Assembly: GCA_902491375.1 (NCBI GenBank)
Contig: CABUHE010000007.1
Coordinates: forward strand, 1-64,000
DNA: 64,000 nucleotides
DNA from: an uncultured Prevotella sp.
GTDB taxonomy: Bacteria; Bacteroidota; Bacteroidia; Bacteroidales; Bacteroidaceae
Direction of reading: 5' to 3'
The notes beneath the pieces were generated by a model that saw nothing but the letters and a program-made list of their open reading frames with translations, was not told the DNA's origin and did no database searches. Made by a program: the position numbers and the translations under genes. Shown here piece after piece: positions 28,722 to 37,187 of this stretch (positions are counted from its first letter, which is position 1; the number at the start of each line of letters is the position of its first letter).

Positions 28722-28881
28722 GTAAGGTTCGAATAAACGCGATTAAAAAGGGAATGGGGTGTAAGTCCCCGACTGTCTCGCAGCTGTGAGTTCCTTTATG
28801 TCTTCCAGGCAATACGGCCACTGCCGGTAAACGGTGGGAAGGTACCTGGAGGTGGAACAAAGTCAGAAGACCTGCCTTATG
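28722..28881 (+). ncRNA. Cobalamin (B12) riboswitch aptamer
   Basis: The conserved elements of the family appear in order: aaggttcgaataaa (P1/P2 side), aaagggaa, ggggtgtaagtcccc (the GGTG-aa-tCC stem), gcagctgtgag, ggccactgcc, ggtgggaagg, then agtcagaagacctgcct, the closing B12-box end. Length about 160 nt is normal. It binds adenosyl- or related cobalamins. The nearest plus-strand gene is lysS, 1.4 kb away beyond a terminator and a convergent gene, so no regulated protein gene is evident. Confidence 0.92.
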
Positions 28882-29104
28882 ATATAAGCTGAAGTCTCTC
28901 GATGTAAGGGATGGGGGCGCAATCGTATTTTAATATGTGACTACATAGACGTAAGCCGTCAGTGGCTGTTGTCGTATCCTGTTAATAGGATATGTCGGGC
29001 TGTGCTTAAATTAGGTGAGTTGTTTCCGTATGCGGTGAAGTCGTGGATGTCAGTTTGTATTTTGAACCTCGTATGGTTTTATTATATAAGTTACTTTGTC
29101 GAAT

Positions 29105-29138
29105 CGGCAACGCCGTGAGGCGTTGCCGTATTTTTTTT
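29105..29138 (+). terminator. Terminator ending the riboswitch transcript
   Basis: Perfect 10-bp stem cggcaacgcc / ggcgttgccg with GTGA loop, then TA and eight T. It sits 225 bases after the aptamer and 7 bases past the convergent lipoprotein stop, so it may serve both strands. Confidence 0.88.
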
Positions 29139-29144
29139 ATCCGT

Positions 29145-29678
29145 TTACTCTTCCAACGGAAATTTATATGCGTCAATCTTCTTTATTCCCATTATTTTAA
29201 GGTATTTGTCTTGGAATCCGAATACGGCTATTCGTTCACCTTTATTTTCAGGATGGTCACGCAGGTTGAGTTTTTCACGCAGATCTTTTGAACAGTTTGT
29301 AAGGCATACTGATATTACTTGATCAACGTTGTCTGCCTCTACGCTGTCTGCAAGAAGTATTGCCGTGTCGAAGCTGAAATCAGGTTCAAACTCATATCTG
29401 TAATTCTGGTTTGCACCTGTTGCGGCTCCAACTATATAGCCTTTAACCCATACTTGTGTGTAGATTGCATTGTTTTTGAAAGTATTTACATCTACAACAT
29501 CGCCTAATTTGAAGCTATCTCCGTCGCCGGCATGTTCTACATCTTGTCCATATTCATTGTCGTAGTCTATGTATTCTTCCTTTTCTTTTTCAGGTTCGTC
29601 CTCTATGTATGCTTTTTCACATGAGAAAAACATACAGATTGCTATCATTGAGAATGTAAAGGCAAAAAACTTTTTCAT
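29145..29678 (-). CDS. Small secreted lipoprotein with OB-fold-like domain (DUF6359 type)
   Basis: 177 aa. Signal peptide and lipobox MFFSC (Cys about residue 20), then an acidic linker (EKEKEEYIDYDNEY). Residues ~60-172 resemble the OB-fold-like domain found in many Bacteroidales secreted proteins (TQVWVKGYIVGAATG, DTAILLADS, GERIAVFGFQDKYLKIMGIK). A related fold occurs in the protein at 39.8-40.7 kb. Function unknown; probably anchored to the outer membrane. It has its own promoter (TATATTTG on the minus strand at 29708-29701). Confidence 0.7.
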   Translation of the reverse strand: MKKFFAFTFSMIAICMFFSCEKAYIEDEPEKEKEEYIDYDNEYGQDVEHAGDGDSFKLGDVVDVNTFKNNAIYTQVWVKGYIVGAATGANQNYRYEFEPDFSFDTAILLADSVEADNVDQVISVCLTNCSKDLREKLNLRDHPENKGERIAVFGFQDKYLKIMGIKKIDAYKFPLEE

Positions 29679-29700
29679 GGGCTTTGCAGGTTAATTGTCG

Positions 29701-29732
29701 CAAATATAGCTATAATACGTGAAAACTCCAAT
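29701..29732 (-). promoter_or_regulatory. Promoter of the OB-fold lipoprotein gene
   Basis: Minus-strand TATATTTG (29708-29701) with ATTG at 29732-29729, spacer 20. The ATG at 29678 is about 16 bases past the predicted start. Confidence 0.65.
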
Positions 29733-29755
29733 AAGAAAAGCAAAAATGATGCATG

Positions 29756-29826
29756 AAAAAAGAGGTTGGCGCAGGATGCAGCCAACCTCTGGCGATTTCG
29801 TTAAAAGTTCGAAATCATAAATAAGA
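29756..29826 (-). ncRNA. Candidate small RNA, about 70 nt, two hairpins
   Basis: On the minus strand a promoter (TTTG, 20 bases, TATATTTG at 29839-29832) is followed by a hairpin gatttcg/cgaaatc. A perfect 10-bp terminator stem agaggttggc/gccaacctct (29790-29761) and six U come next. No ORF fits inside. The downstream lipoprotein gene has its own promoter, so this looks like an independent short transcript. Family unknown; an attenuated leader is the alternative. Confidence 0.5.
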
Positions 29827-29831
29827 TGTCG

Positions 29832-29863
29832 CAAATATAAGGTATTATAATTGTAAATGCAAA
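29832..29863 (-). promoter_or_regulatory. Promoter of the candidate small RNA
   Basis: TTTG at 29863-29860 and TATATTTG at 29839-29832 on the minus strand, spacer 20. Confidence 0.6.
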
Positions 29864-30122
29864 TTTTTAATGATAAAAATCATTTATTTAACATTTTATT
29901 TATTGGTGTGGCCTTTGATTTAGAATTGTTATACTTGTGCTTGAACTTGAACTGTCAGTGATTCTGTCTTTTTATATTTGTTGCATGGTTTCACATCTGT
30001 AGAAATTCTATCTCATTTAATTTCTTTATGGGCTTATTCGAGTTAATATTTTACATGTTGTGGATATTCATTCTTTTTTAATTAATCTTCCTTAATCATT
30101 CGTCTATATCGGCAATTATTTG

Positions 30123-30130
30123 TAATTTTG
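30123..30130 (+). promoter_or_regulatory. -7 box of the lysS promoter
   Basis: TAATTTTG fits TAnnTTTG; the predicted start near 30137 leaves a leader of about 140 bases before the lysS ATG. Confidence 0.55.
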
Positions 30131-30277
30131 CAAAAATAAACTGCACACCGACATTAAGGCGAATTAGATTTGCTTAAGGTGTTTCGTGGTTCGCATTGTT
30201 TTACAAAAACAAATTGCTTAAAGCAATCACGTACTATGGTGTGGAGCTTTTGCACTGAAAAAGAATATTGTCTAAGT

Positions 30278-32008
30278 ATGAACGTTTTAGAACTAAGTGA
30301 ACAGGAAATTGGCAGACGCCAAAGTCTAGAAGAACTGCGTGCTATGGGCATTGACCCGTATCCTGCTGCAGAGTATCCAACAAACGCTTTCTCAACTGAC
30401 ATTAAGGCGGAGTTTAAAGACGAAGAACCGCGCCGTGAGGTTTGCATCGCTGGTCGTATGATGAGCCGCCGTATAATGGGAAAGGCTGCATTTGTCGAGC
30501 TGCAAGATTCAAAAGGAAGAATTCAGGTTTATGTAACCCGTGACGATATTTGCCCGGGTGAAGATAAAGACTTATATAATAAGGTATTCAAAAAGTTATT
30601 GGATATCGGTGACTTTATTGGCGTAACCGGTTTCGTGTTCCGTACTCAGACTGGTGAAATAAGTGTTCACGCCCAAAGTCTTACTCTGTTGTCAAAGAGC
30701 TTGAAGCCGTTACCTATTGTAAAATATAAAGATGGTGTGGCTTATGACAAGTTTGATGACCCTGAGCTGCGTTATCGTCAGAGATATGTAGATCTTATTG
30801 TGAATGATGGAGTTAAAGAAACCTTCATGCAGCGTGCTACTGTAATCAGAACAATCAGAAAAGTTCTTGATGAGGCTGGCTATACAGAGGTTGAGACTCC
30901 TACATTGCAGAACATTCCTGGTGGCGCAAGCGCAAGGCCGTTTATTACTCACTTTAACGCACTTGATACGGATATGTATCTGCGTATTGCTACTGAGCTT
31001 TATCTGAAACGTCTTATTGTCGGCGGTTTTGAGGGTGTATATGAGTTGGGCAAGAATTTCCGTAACGAGGGAATGGACAGAAACCACAATCCTGAGTTTA
31101 CTTGTATGGAACTTTATGTCCAGTATAAAGATTATAATTGGATGATGTCTTTCACTGAGAAACTGCTTGAAACTGTATGTATAGCAGTTAACGGCAAGCC
31201 AGAGCGTGAGATTGACGGAAACATTATCAGCTTTAAGGCTCCTTACCGTCGTCTTCCTATTCTTGACGCCATTAAGGAAAAGACAGGTTATGACCTTAAC
31301 GGAATGGATGAAAACCAGATACGTGAAGTCTGCAAGAAACTTAATATGGATATTGATGATACCATGGGTAAGGGCAAACTTATCGATGAGATATTCGGCG
31401 AGTTCTGTGAAGGTACGTTTATCCAGCCAACATTCATCATCGATTACCCTGTAGAAATGTCGCCTCTGACAAAGATGCACCGTTCAAAGCCAGGTCTTAC
31501 TGAGAGATTTGAGCTGATGGTTAACGGTAAAGAGCTGGCTAACGCATACTCAGAGCTGAATGACCCGATTGATCAGGAAGAACGTTTCAAAGAGCAGATG
31601 CGTCTTGCTGACAAGGGCGATGATGAGGCTATGATTATTGATCAGGACTTCCTCCGCGCACTCCAGTACGGAATGCCTCCTACAAGTGGTATCGGTATCG
31701 GTATCGACCGTCTTGTTATGCTTATGACTGGTAAGACATATATACAGGAGATTCTTTTCTTCCCACAGATGCGTCCTGAGAAGAAAGCTCCTAAAAGTTC
31801 TGTTGCAGAATGGACTGCAATAGGTGTTCCTGAGGAATGGGTACCTGTATTGAATAAGTGCGGCTACTATCTTGTACAGGATATTAAAGAAGTCAATCCG
31901 CAGAAATTGCAGATGGATGCTTGTGGAGTAAACAAGAAATATAAACTGGGTTACGAAAATCCTAAGGTTGAAGTCTTTGCCCAGTGGATAGAAAATGCTA
32001 ATAAATAA
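30278..32008 (+). CDS. lysS: Lysine--tRNA ligase (class II)
   Basis: Charges tRNA-Lys. The ATG at 30278 gives MNVLELSEQEIGRRQSLEEL, the normal LysRS beginning; the open frame back to 30170 is leader. N-terminal OB domain (~50-150, CIAGRMMSRRIMGKAAFVEL), then the class II core: motif 2 YELGKNFRNEGMDRNHNPEF and motif 3 GIGIGIDRLVMLMTG. 576 aa, versus about 505 in E. coli. The extra ~65 C-terminal residues after motif 3 (VPEEWVPVLNKCGYYLVQDI) resemble a helix-hairpin-helix add-on that I recall from Bacteroidetes LysRS. First of a plus-strand run lysS-gpsA-pgi. Confidence 0.97.
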   Translation: MNVLELSEQEIGRRQSLEELRAMGIDPYPAAEYPTNAFSTDIKAEFKDEEPRREVCIAGRMMSRRIMGKAAFVELQDSKGRIQVYVTRDDICPGEDKDLYNKVFKKLLDIGDFIGVTGFVFRTQTGEISVHAQSLTLLSKSLKPLPIVKYKDGVAYDKFDDPELRYRQRYVDLIVNDGVKETFMQRATVIRTIRKVLDEAGYTEVETPTLQNIPGGASARPFITHFNALDTDMYLRIATELYLKRLIVGGFEGVYELGKNFRNEGMDRNHNPEFTCMELYVQYKDYNWMMSFTEKLLETVCIAVNGKPEREIDGNIISFKAPYRRLPILDAIKEKTGYDLNGMDENQIREVCKKLNMDIDDTMGKGKLIDEIFGEFCEGTFIQPTFIIDYPVEMSPLTKMHRSKPGLTERFELMVNGKELANAYSELNDPIDQEERFKEQMRLADKGDDEAMIIDQDFLRALQYGMPPTSGIGIGIDRLVMLMTGKTYIQEILFFPQMRPEKKAPKSSVAEWTAIGVPEEWVPVLNKCGYYLVQDIKEVNPQKLQMDACGVNKKYKLGYENPKVEVFAQWIENANK

Positions 32009-32015
32009 TAGTCGG

Positions 32016-32150
32016 GAGTTGAGAATAGGCTTGATTATTTCTGTATGTTTGTATAACTCTCACTTGCGTTCCTGTGACATCTGGCGATGTTAATGGTTGG
32101 TAAGTTCTGTGATAGAAACAAGAGATAATCACAATTCTCAATCTTCAACT
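32016..32150. repeat. Imperfect inverted repeat of ACTCTCAATTCTCAA type
   Basis: gagttgagaat at 32016-32026 faces attctcaatcttcaactctc at about 32134-32153 across the lysS-gpsA gap. Similar pyrimidine-rich inverted repeats lie at 51.9 and 63.9 kb. Confidence 0.45.
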
Positions 32151-32176
32151 CTCAATGTCAATTAAAGAGTTAACGA

Positions 32177-33172
32177 ATGTTCGATTGCGGAAGAATAGCG
32201 ATTATAGGCGGCGGTAGCTGGGCTACCGCCATTGCCAAGATTGTAGTGGAGCATACTCACCACATAGGATGGTATATGCGACGCGACGACCGCATAGAAG
32301 ACTTCAAGCGACTGGGACATAATCCGGCATATCTGACGAGCGTACACTTTAATATCAGTGAAATAGGCTTTTATAGTGACATCAATAAGATTGTACAGGC
32401 TTATGATACACTGATATTTGTAACGCCTTCGGCTTACATTAAGAATCATCTTAAGAAGCTGCGTACGAGGATTAAGGACAAGTTTGTTGTTACTGCAATC
32501 AAGGGTATTGTACCTGATGAGAATCTGGTATGTTCAGAATATTTTCACCAGGTTTATGATGTACCTTATGAGAATTTGGCTTGTCTTGGCGGACCTTCGC
32601 ATGCAGAGGAGGTCGCTCTCGAACGTTTGTCATACCTTACGGTCGGTTGCAGTGACCGTGAAAAGGCGCAGGCTTTCTCAGATGTGCTTGCATGCGACTA
32701 CATAAAGACTAAAACAAGCAGCGACGTTATCGGTATTGAGTATGCTTCTGTATTGAAGAACGTTTACGCTATTGCGGCGGGAATCTGTAATGGATTGAAG
32801 TATGGTGACAACTTCATGTCCGTGCTTATGGCTAATGCCGTACAGGAGATGTCACGATTCCTAAAGTCAGTTTATCCTCTTGAGCGGAATATAACAGATT
32901 CTGTATATCTGGGTGATCTGCTTGTTACTGGATATTCAAATTTTTCGCGTAATAGGACTTTTGGTACTATGATTGGCAAAGGGTATAGTATCAAGAGCGC
33001 GCAGATAGAAATGGAAATGATTGCAGAAGGATATTTTGGTACAAAGTGTATGAAGGAGATAAACCGTCATTGCCATGTCAACATGCCGATTCTTGATGCT
33101 GTTTATAACATTCTTTATGAACGTATCAGTCCGCAGATAGAAATAAAATTATTAACCGATTCTTTCAGATAA
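32177..33172 (+). CDS. gpsA: Glycerol-3-phosphate dehydrogenase [NAD(P)+]
   Basis: Makes sn-glycerol 3-phosphate from dihydroxyacetone phosphate for phospholipid synthesis. 331 aa. N-terminal Rossmann motif IAIIGGGSWATAIAK, substrate-site KGI segment (VVTAIKGIVPDE), GGPSHAEEV, the catalytic Lys region IGIEYASVLKNVYAIAAGI, and the C-terminal helical domain (GDLLVTGYSNFSRNRTFG). pgi starts 20 bases downstream, so the two are probably one transcript. Confidence 0.95.
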   Translation: MFDCGRIAIIGGGSWATAIAKIVVEHTHHIGWYMRRDDRIEDFKRLGHNPAYLTSVHFNISEIGFYSDINKIVQAYDTLIFVTPSAYIKNHLKKLRTRIKDKFVVTAIKGIVPDENLVCSEYFHQVYDVPYENLACLGGPSHAEEVALERLSYLTVGCSDREKAQAFSDVLACDYIKTKTSSDVIGIEYASVLKNVYAIAAGICNGLKYGDNFMSVLMANAVQEMSRFLKSVYPLERNITDSVYLGDLLVTGYSNFSRNRTFGTMIGKGYSIKSAQIEMEMIAEGYFGTKCMKEINRHCHVNMPILDAVYNILYERISPQIEIKLLTDSFR

Positions 33173-33192
33173 GAATCATAATACCTAAATAA

Positions 33193-34551
33193 ATGAAAAA
33201 TATTTCATTAGATGTAACAAAAGCTCTGCAGTTTCTAGCAGAGGGAACAGTAAAGGCTTATGAACCTAAAGTAAAGGCTGCACAAGAAGCTTTGGAGAAT
33301 GGCACATGTCCAGGTAACGACTTTTTAGGATGGCTGCATCTTCCTTCTTCAATTACGCCAGATTTCCTTGCAGAAATACAGGCATGTGCAGATACATTGC
33401 GCAACGAATGTGAGGCTATTGTTGTAGCCGGAATTGGCGGCAGTTATCTCGGTGCCCGTGCCGTAATCGAGGCTTTGAGCAACTCTTTTGCATGGCTCGT
33501 AGGTGATAAGAAGAATCCTACAATACTCTTCGCCGGCAATAACATTGGTGAAGATTATCTTTCTGAACTGACTGATTATCTTAAAGGTAAGAAATTTGGT
33601 GTAATCAATATATCAAAATCTGGAACAACTACTGAAACTGCACTGACTTTCCGTCTGCTTAAAAAGCAGTGTGAAGAGCAGCGTGGTAAGGAAGAGGCAA
33701 AGAAAGTTATCGTTGCCGTTACGGATGCCAAGAAGGGTGCTGCACGTGCGGCAGCTGATAAGGAAGGTTATAAGACTTTCGTCATACCAGATAATGTAGG
33801 CGGACGTTTCTCGGTTCTTACTCCTGTAGGTCTGCTTCCTATCGCATGTGCCGGATTTGATATCCGTCAGCTTGTTGCTGGTGCTGCTGATATGGAGAAG
33901 GCATGTGCTAAGGATGTTCCTTATGAGGAGAATCCGGCTGCAGTTTACGCAGCTGTTCGTAACGGTCTGTATGAGCAGGCGGGCAAGAAGATTGAGATAA
34001 TGGTTAATTATCAGCCCAAGCTTCACTTTATGAGCGAGTGGTGGAAGCAGCTTTATGGTGAGAGCGAAGGTAAGGACGGTAAAGGCATCTTCCCTGCATC
34101 TTGCGATTTCACAACAGACCTGCACTCAATGGGTCAGTGGATACAGCAGGGCGAACGTTCTATATATGAGACTGTAATCAGCATTGAGAAGCCTAACCGT
34201 GAATTGCTGTTCCCGCATGACGAAGAGAATCTTGACGGACTGAACTTCCTCGCTGGCAAGCGTGTTGATGAGGTTAATAAGATGGCTGAGCTTGGCACAC
34301 GTCTTGCTCATGTTGACGGCGGTGTTCCTAACATCCGTGTAAGCGTTCCGCAGCTGAATGAATACTATCTTGGTCAGCTTATCTATTTCTTTGAGATAGC
34401 TTGCGGTATTAGCGGCAATGTGCTTGGCGTTAATCCGTTCAACCAGCCGGGTGTTGAGGCTTACAAGAAGAATATGTTCGCATTGCTTGACAAACCTGGA
34501 TATGAGGCAGAGAGCAAGGCTATAAAGGAAAGACTGGCTAACGAGAAATAA
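33193..34551 (+). CDS. pgi: Glucose-6-phosphate isomerase
   Basis: Interconverts glucose 6-phosphate and fructose 6-phosphate. 452 aa, the shorter bacterial form. SIS-fold motifs: VVAGIGGSYLGARAVIEAL, GVINISKSGTTTETALTFRL, VGGRFSVLTPVGLLP and, near the C-terminus, GVNPFNQPGVEAYKKNMF with the catalytic region. Ends at a strong terminator; shares a run with lysS and gpsA. Confidence 0.96.
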   Translation: MKNISLDVTKALQFLAEGTVKAYEPKVKAAQEALENGTCPGNDFLGWLHLPSSITPDFLAEIQACADTLRNECEAIVVAGIGGSYLGARAVIEALSNSFAWLVGDKKNPTILFAGNNIGEDYLSELTDYLKGKKFGVINISKSGTTTETALTFRLLKKQCEEQRGKEEAKKVIVAVTDAKKGAARAAADKEGYKTFVIPDNVGGRFSVLTPVGLLPIACAGFDIRQLVAGAADMEKACAKDVPYEENPAAVYAAVRNGLYEQAGKKIEIMVNYQPKLHFMSEWWKQLYGESEGKDGKGIFPASCDFTTDLHSMGQWIQQGERSIYETVISIEKPNRELLFPHDEENLDGLNFLAGKRVDEVNKMAELGTRLAHVDGGVPNIRVSVPQLNEYYLGQLIYFFEIACGISGNVLGVNPFNQPGVEAYKKNMFALLDKPGYEAESKAIKERLANEK

Positions 34552-34577
34552 GGTAAAGTAATAAGAATCTATATAGT

Positions 34578-34633
34578 AAAAAGGTAAAAAACTTCTGATG
34601 TTCAGTCGGGTTGTTTTTTACCTTTTTATTTTT
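34578..34633 (+). terminator. Terminator after pgi
   Basis: A 15-bp perfect stem aaaaaggtaaaaaac / gttttttaccttttt with a 20-nt loop, then ATTTTT. Symmetric enough to work on both strands. Confidence 0.75.
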
Positions 34634-34741
34634 CTCATTATTCCAGCAGTCTTATCAGCTGCCGTTCTTGCATACGTTAATCTGACAGTCGGTTTATTGT
34701 GGCTGTGGACTTTAATTATAATCATTTCACTTTAATAAAAG

Positions 34742-35479
34742 ATGTTTGAAACAGAAATAAGACAATATATAGAAAGCCACGGTTGTAAGGAATTTACTCC
34801 TAAGGCCGTTCTCTTTGATATGGACGGAGTTTTGTATGACAGTATGCCTAATCATGCACGCAGTTGGCATGAGTCTATGGCTAAGTTCGGACTCAATATT
34901 GCTCCTGATGAGGCTTATGCCTACGAAGGCATGCGTGGAGTTGAGACAATCAAGCTTGTAGCGCGCCGTCAGTGGGGCAGAGAACTTAGTGATGATGAGG
35001 CTGCCAAGATGTATGAGGTTAAGGCAGATTGTTTCCGTAAATGTCCGAAGGCGCAAAAGATGAATGGTGCAGAGGAACTGATGGCTAAGATTAAGGCTGA
35101 CGGACTGAAGATTGTCGTTGTTACGGGCAGTGGACAGAAGAGTCTGTTGAAAAGACTTGAAGATGATTATTCTGGTTTCGTTACGCCTGAGCTTATGGTT
35201 ACAAGTTTTGATGTAGTTCACGGTAAGCCTAATCCTGAACCTTATTTGCGCGGACTTGAAAAGGCTGGAGTTAAACCTAATGAGGCTATTGTCGTAGAGA
35301 ATGCTCCGCTTGGTGTGCGCGCCGGTGTAGCAGCCGGTATATTTACGATTGGTGTTAACACCGGGCCGCTTCCTGATAAGGCTCTTGCCGATGAGGGTGC
35401 AAATCTTATTTTCCCGTCAATGGTTGCGCTGGGAGATGCCTGGCAGAAAATCATGGAAAGTCAGAATAACGTTTTATAG
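34742..35479 (+). CDS. HAD-superfamily phosphatase (beta-phosphoglucomutase-like)
   Basis: Cytoplasmic phosphotransferase of 245 aa. HAD motif I VLFDMDGVLYDSM (~23-35) with both Asp, cap domain ~40-110, motif II VVVTGSG, motif III region HGKPNPEPYLRGLE, motif IV VVENAPLGVRAGVAAG. The DMDGVLYDS motif and cap size place it among phosphoglucomutase/sugar-phosphatase-like HADs. The exact substrate cannot be called. It lies 190 bases after pgi, with its own terminator. Confidence 0.88.
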   Translation: MFETEIRQYIESHGCKEFTPKAVLFDMDGVLYDSMPNHARSWHESMAKFGLNIAPDEAYAYEGMRGVETIKLVARRQWGRELSDDEAAKMYEVKADCFRKCPKAQKMNGAEELMAKIKADGLKIVVVTGSGQKSLLKRLEDDYSGFVTPELMVTSFDVVHGKPNPEPYLRGLEKAGVKPNEAIVVENAPLGVRAGVAAGIFTIGVNTGPLPDKALADEGANLIFPSMVALGDAWQKIMESQNNVL

Positions 35480-35560
35480 TTGCTTAAAACTTCAGTATAG
35501 CTGAAAATGTGTTTGCTTTTCAGTCTTATATCGGTAGCAGACATAAAGTATGATTGAATA

Positions 35561-35608
35561 ATGCAGGATGAGAAAGAGAAGATGCAACATCTTTCATCCT
35601 GCATTTTT
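35561..35608 (+). terminator. Terminator of the HAD gene
   Basis: Stem atgcaggatga (35561-35571) / tcatcctgcat (35594-35604) followed by five T. Confidence 0.8.
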
Positions 35609-35625
35609 CATTCTTCATTAGACTT

Positions 35626-35875
35626 GTGAATTTTTCACTCTCCATTCTTCACTTTTCACTCTTCACTTAAATCCGCATGTGAATTTTTCACTCTTCGTTC
35701 TTCACTTTTCACTCTTTACTTAAATCCGTATGTGAATTTTTCATTCTTCGTTCTTCACTTTTCACTCTTTACTTAAATCCGCATGTGAATTCTTCACTCT
35801 TCGTTTTTCACTTTTCACTCTTTACTTAAATCCGCATGTGAATTTTTCACTCTTCGTTCTTCACTTTTCACTTAA
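35626..35875. repeat. 53-bp tandem repeat, 4.7 copies
   Basis: Four full units start at 35626, 35679, 35732 and 35785, each exactly 53 bp, and a partial fifth starts at 35838. Each reads gtgaatttttcactcttcg, then more (T)TCACT motifs, then taaatccgcat. Copies differ at a few positions only. Non-coding; it marks the left edge of the accessory pocket with the ADP-ribosyltransferase cassette. Confidence 0.9.
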
Positions 35876-36114
35876 AAATGCTTTGTATTGCGCTCGATTT
35901 GCATTATCTTTATTATCTTTGAATAAGGTAGGATGCGGCTCGGAATGACAAAACTGAAAAAATTTTGTTTTTCATTTGTTTCTTCTCTCACCTTTCACAA
36001 CCTTTGAATAAAATAAGCTGCATCTCGGCAATAAAAGTAAATAGTCGTCCCTTAAAATATACCGTTTTTAATTTCATTAATGAGTGGATAAGAATATGAT
36101 TAGCAACATTGTCT

Positions 36115-37182
36115 TTATATCAAACTTTTATAATTAAGGATAAACTCTGGTCCGATACGCTCTTTAACCAAAATTTCTGCTTGATATAGGCGTTTTTCTT
36201 CTAAAGATAAATCATAATATGCCTTATTACCCAAAACAATATCAAATCTTACTTTGTTAAGATCGGCATATGTATCCCCGATGTTAGCTCCAGTCCTTAG
36301 AGCATTCTTGTCTGAGAAATAAACCTGAGGCATGAGTGCTATTAATGGATTGATTTCAATGATTACAGGGTGTATGCCTTGGGAAGTCATTGCAGTATAC
36401 AGCATTGGATGAGTTTTGACAAAACTCAACCTAACGAAATCGTCAAGTCCCATTTTTGCATCGGCTTCTCGTGACGATATAGTTGAGGAGTATTTTACGT
36501 GAAGGTTTAATTCTTTGAGAGTATGATTAGATATTAGTCCATGGCGTTTGATAGATTCTATATTGGAAGCATCAGTAAAATGATATAATTTACCAATTCC
36601 TTTTTTATCCATGATAGAGTATATTTGTCGAAAATCTTTTTTGAATGGTTTCCCTTGATAAGAAGTTGTAATATCCGCCAAAAATGGCATACTAATCTTT
36701 TGAAATCCATTTCTTGGGAAATATAATTCTTGAAAAATAAGACTGTTTTGAGTGATATAATCGATAGCCTCTTCCCAGCTTCCCATATAAAATGAGGTCT
36801 TAAACCATTCTTGCGGATGGAAATCCTCATTATATTTCTGACAAAATTGACGATACATTTGCTCGTCTGAGAAATGAATTATTTTATCACTTGGAAGCTG
36901 AAATATACTAATCATAAATCTATAGATAAGATACCGTTCGTTTTCTATAGATGTCCCCTTAAAAATAAAATTTGGATTAGGCTCTACTCCAATCATCTTC
37001 ATAAGACCTTCCAAAGCCAATAGGTTCTGATCATGAAGAGATGAAGTGTATGTTAGGTGTTTGGAGGATAATACCATTTCTGAGTATATGCTTTGATTAA
37101 CAATGCACATACACTTTACCATATTATTGCTTTCACGTAAAACAAAAGTATGTGAAAGCAATTCAAGCTTCTTCTCACGCAT
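36115..37182 (-). CDS. DarT-like (DUF4433) ADP-ribosyltransferase with N-terminal domain of unknown function
   Basis: 355 aa from the ATG at 37182; a TTG four codons upstream (37194) is possible. Residues ~198-355 follow the DarT pattern: LYHFTDASNIESIKRHGLIS (H201), SSREAD (R238), GLDDFVRLSF..HPMLY like the DarT LHDYVPFYF..SPML block, YFSDKNAL, and YQAEILV (E336) at the place of the catalytic Glu. DarT enzymes ADP-ribosylate thymidine in DNA and act in toxin-antitoxin and phage defence. Residues 1-190 match nothing I recognise and are absent from the short DarT. No macrodomain DarG is near. The upstream 154-aa gene ends 5 bases before the ATG. Base composition looks lower in G+C than its neighbours. 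Family assignment probable, target unknown. Confidence 0.72.
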   Translation of the reverse strand: MREKKLELLSHTFVLRESNNMVKCMCIVNQSIYSEMVLSSKHLTYTSSLHDQNLLALEGLMKMIGVEPNPNFIFKGTSIENERYLIYRFMISIFQLPSDKIIHFSDEQMYRQFCQKYNEDFHPQEWFKTSFYMGSWEEAIDYITQNSLIFQELYFPRNGFQKISMPFLADITTSYQGKPFKKDFRQIYSIMDKKGIGKLYHFTDASNIESIKRHGLISNHTLKELNLHVKYSSTISSREADAKMGLDDFVRLSFVKTHPMLYTAMTSQGIHPVIIEINPLIALMPQVYFSDKNALRTGANIGDTYADLNKVRFDIVLGNKAYYDLSLEEKRLYQAEILVKERIGPEFILNYKSLI

Positions 37183-37187
37183 AGTAA

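Noticed and set aside
29043..29291. 82-codon ORF downstream of the cobalamin riboswitch as its target gene
   Set aside because: It runs through the terminator stem and T tract and then antisense to a clear lipoprotein gene.
35626..35875. The 53-bp tandem repeat as a CRISPR array
   Set aside because: The whole 53-bp unit is repeated, including the part that would be spacer; no unique spacers.
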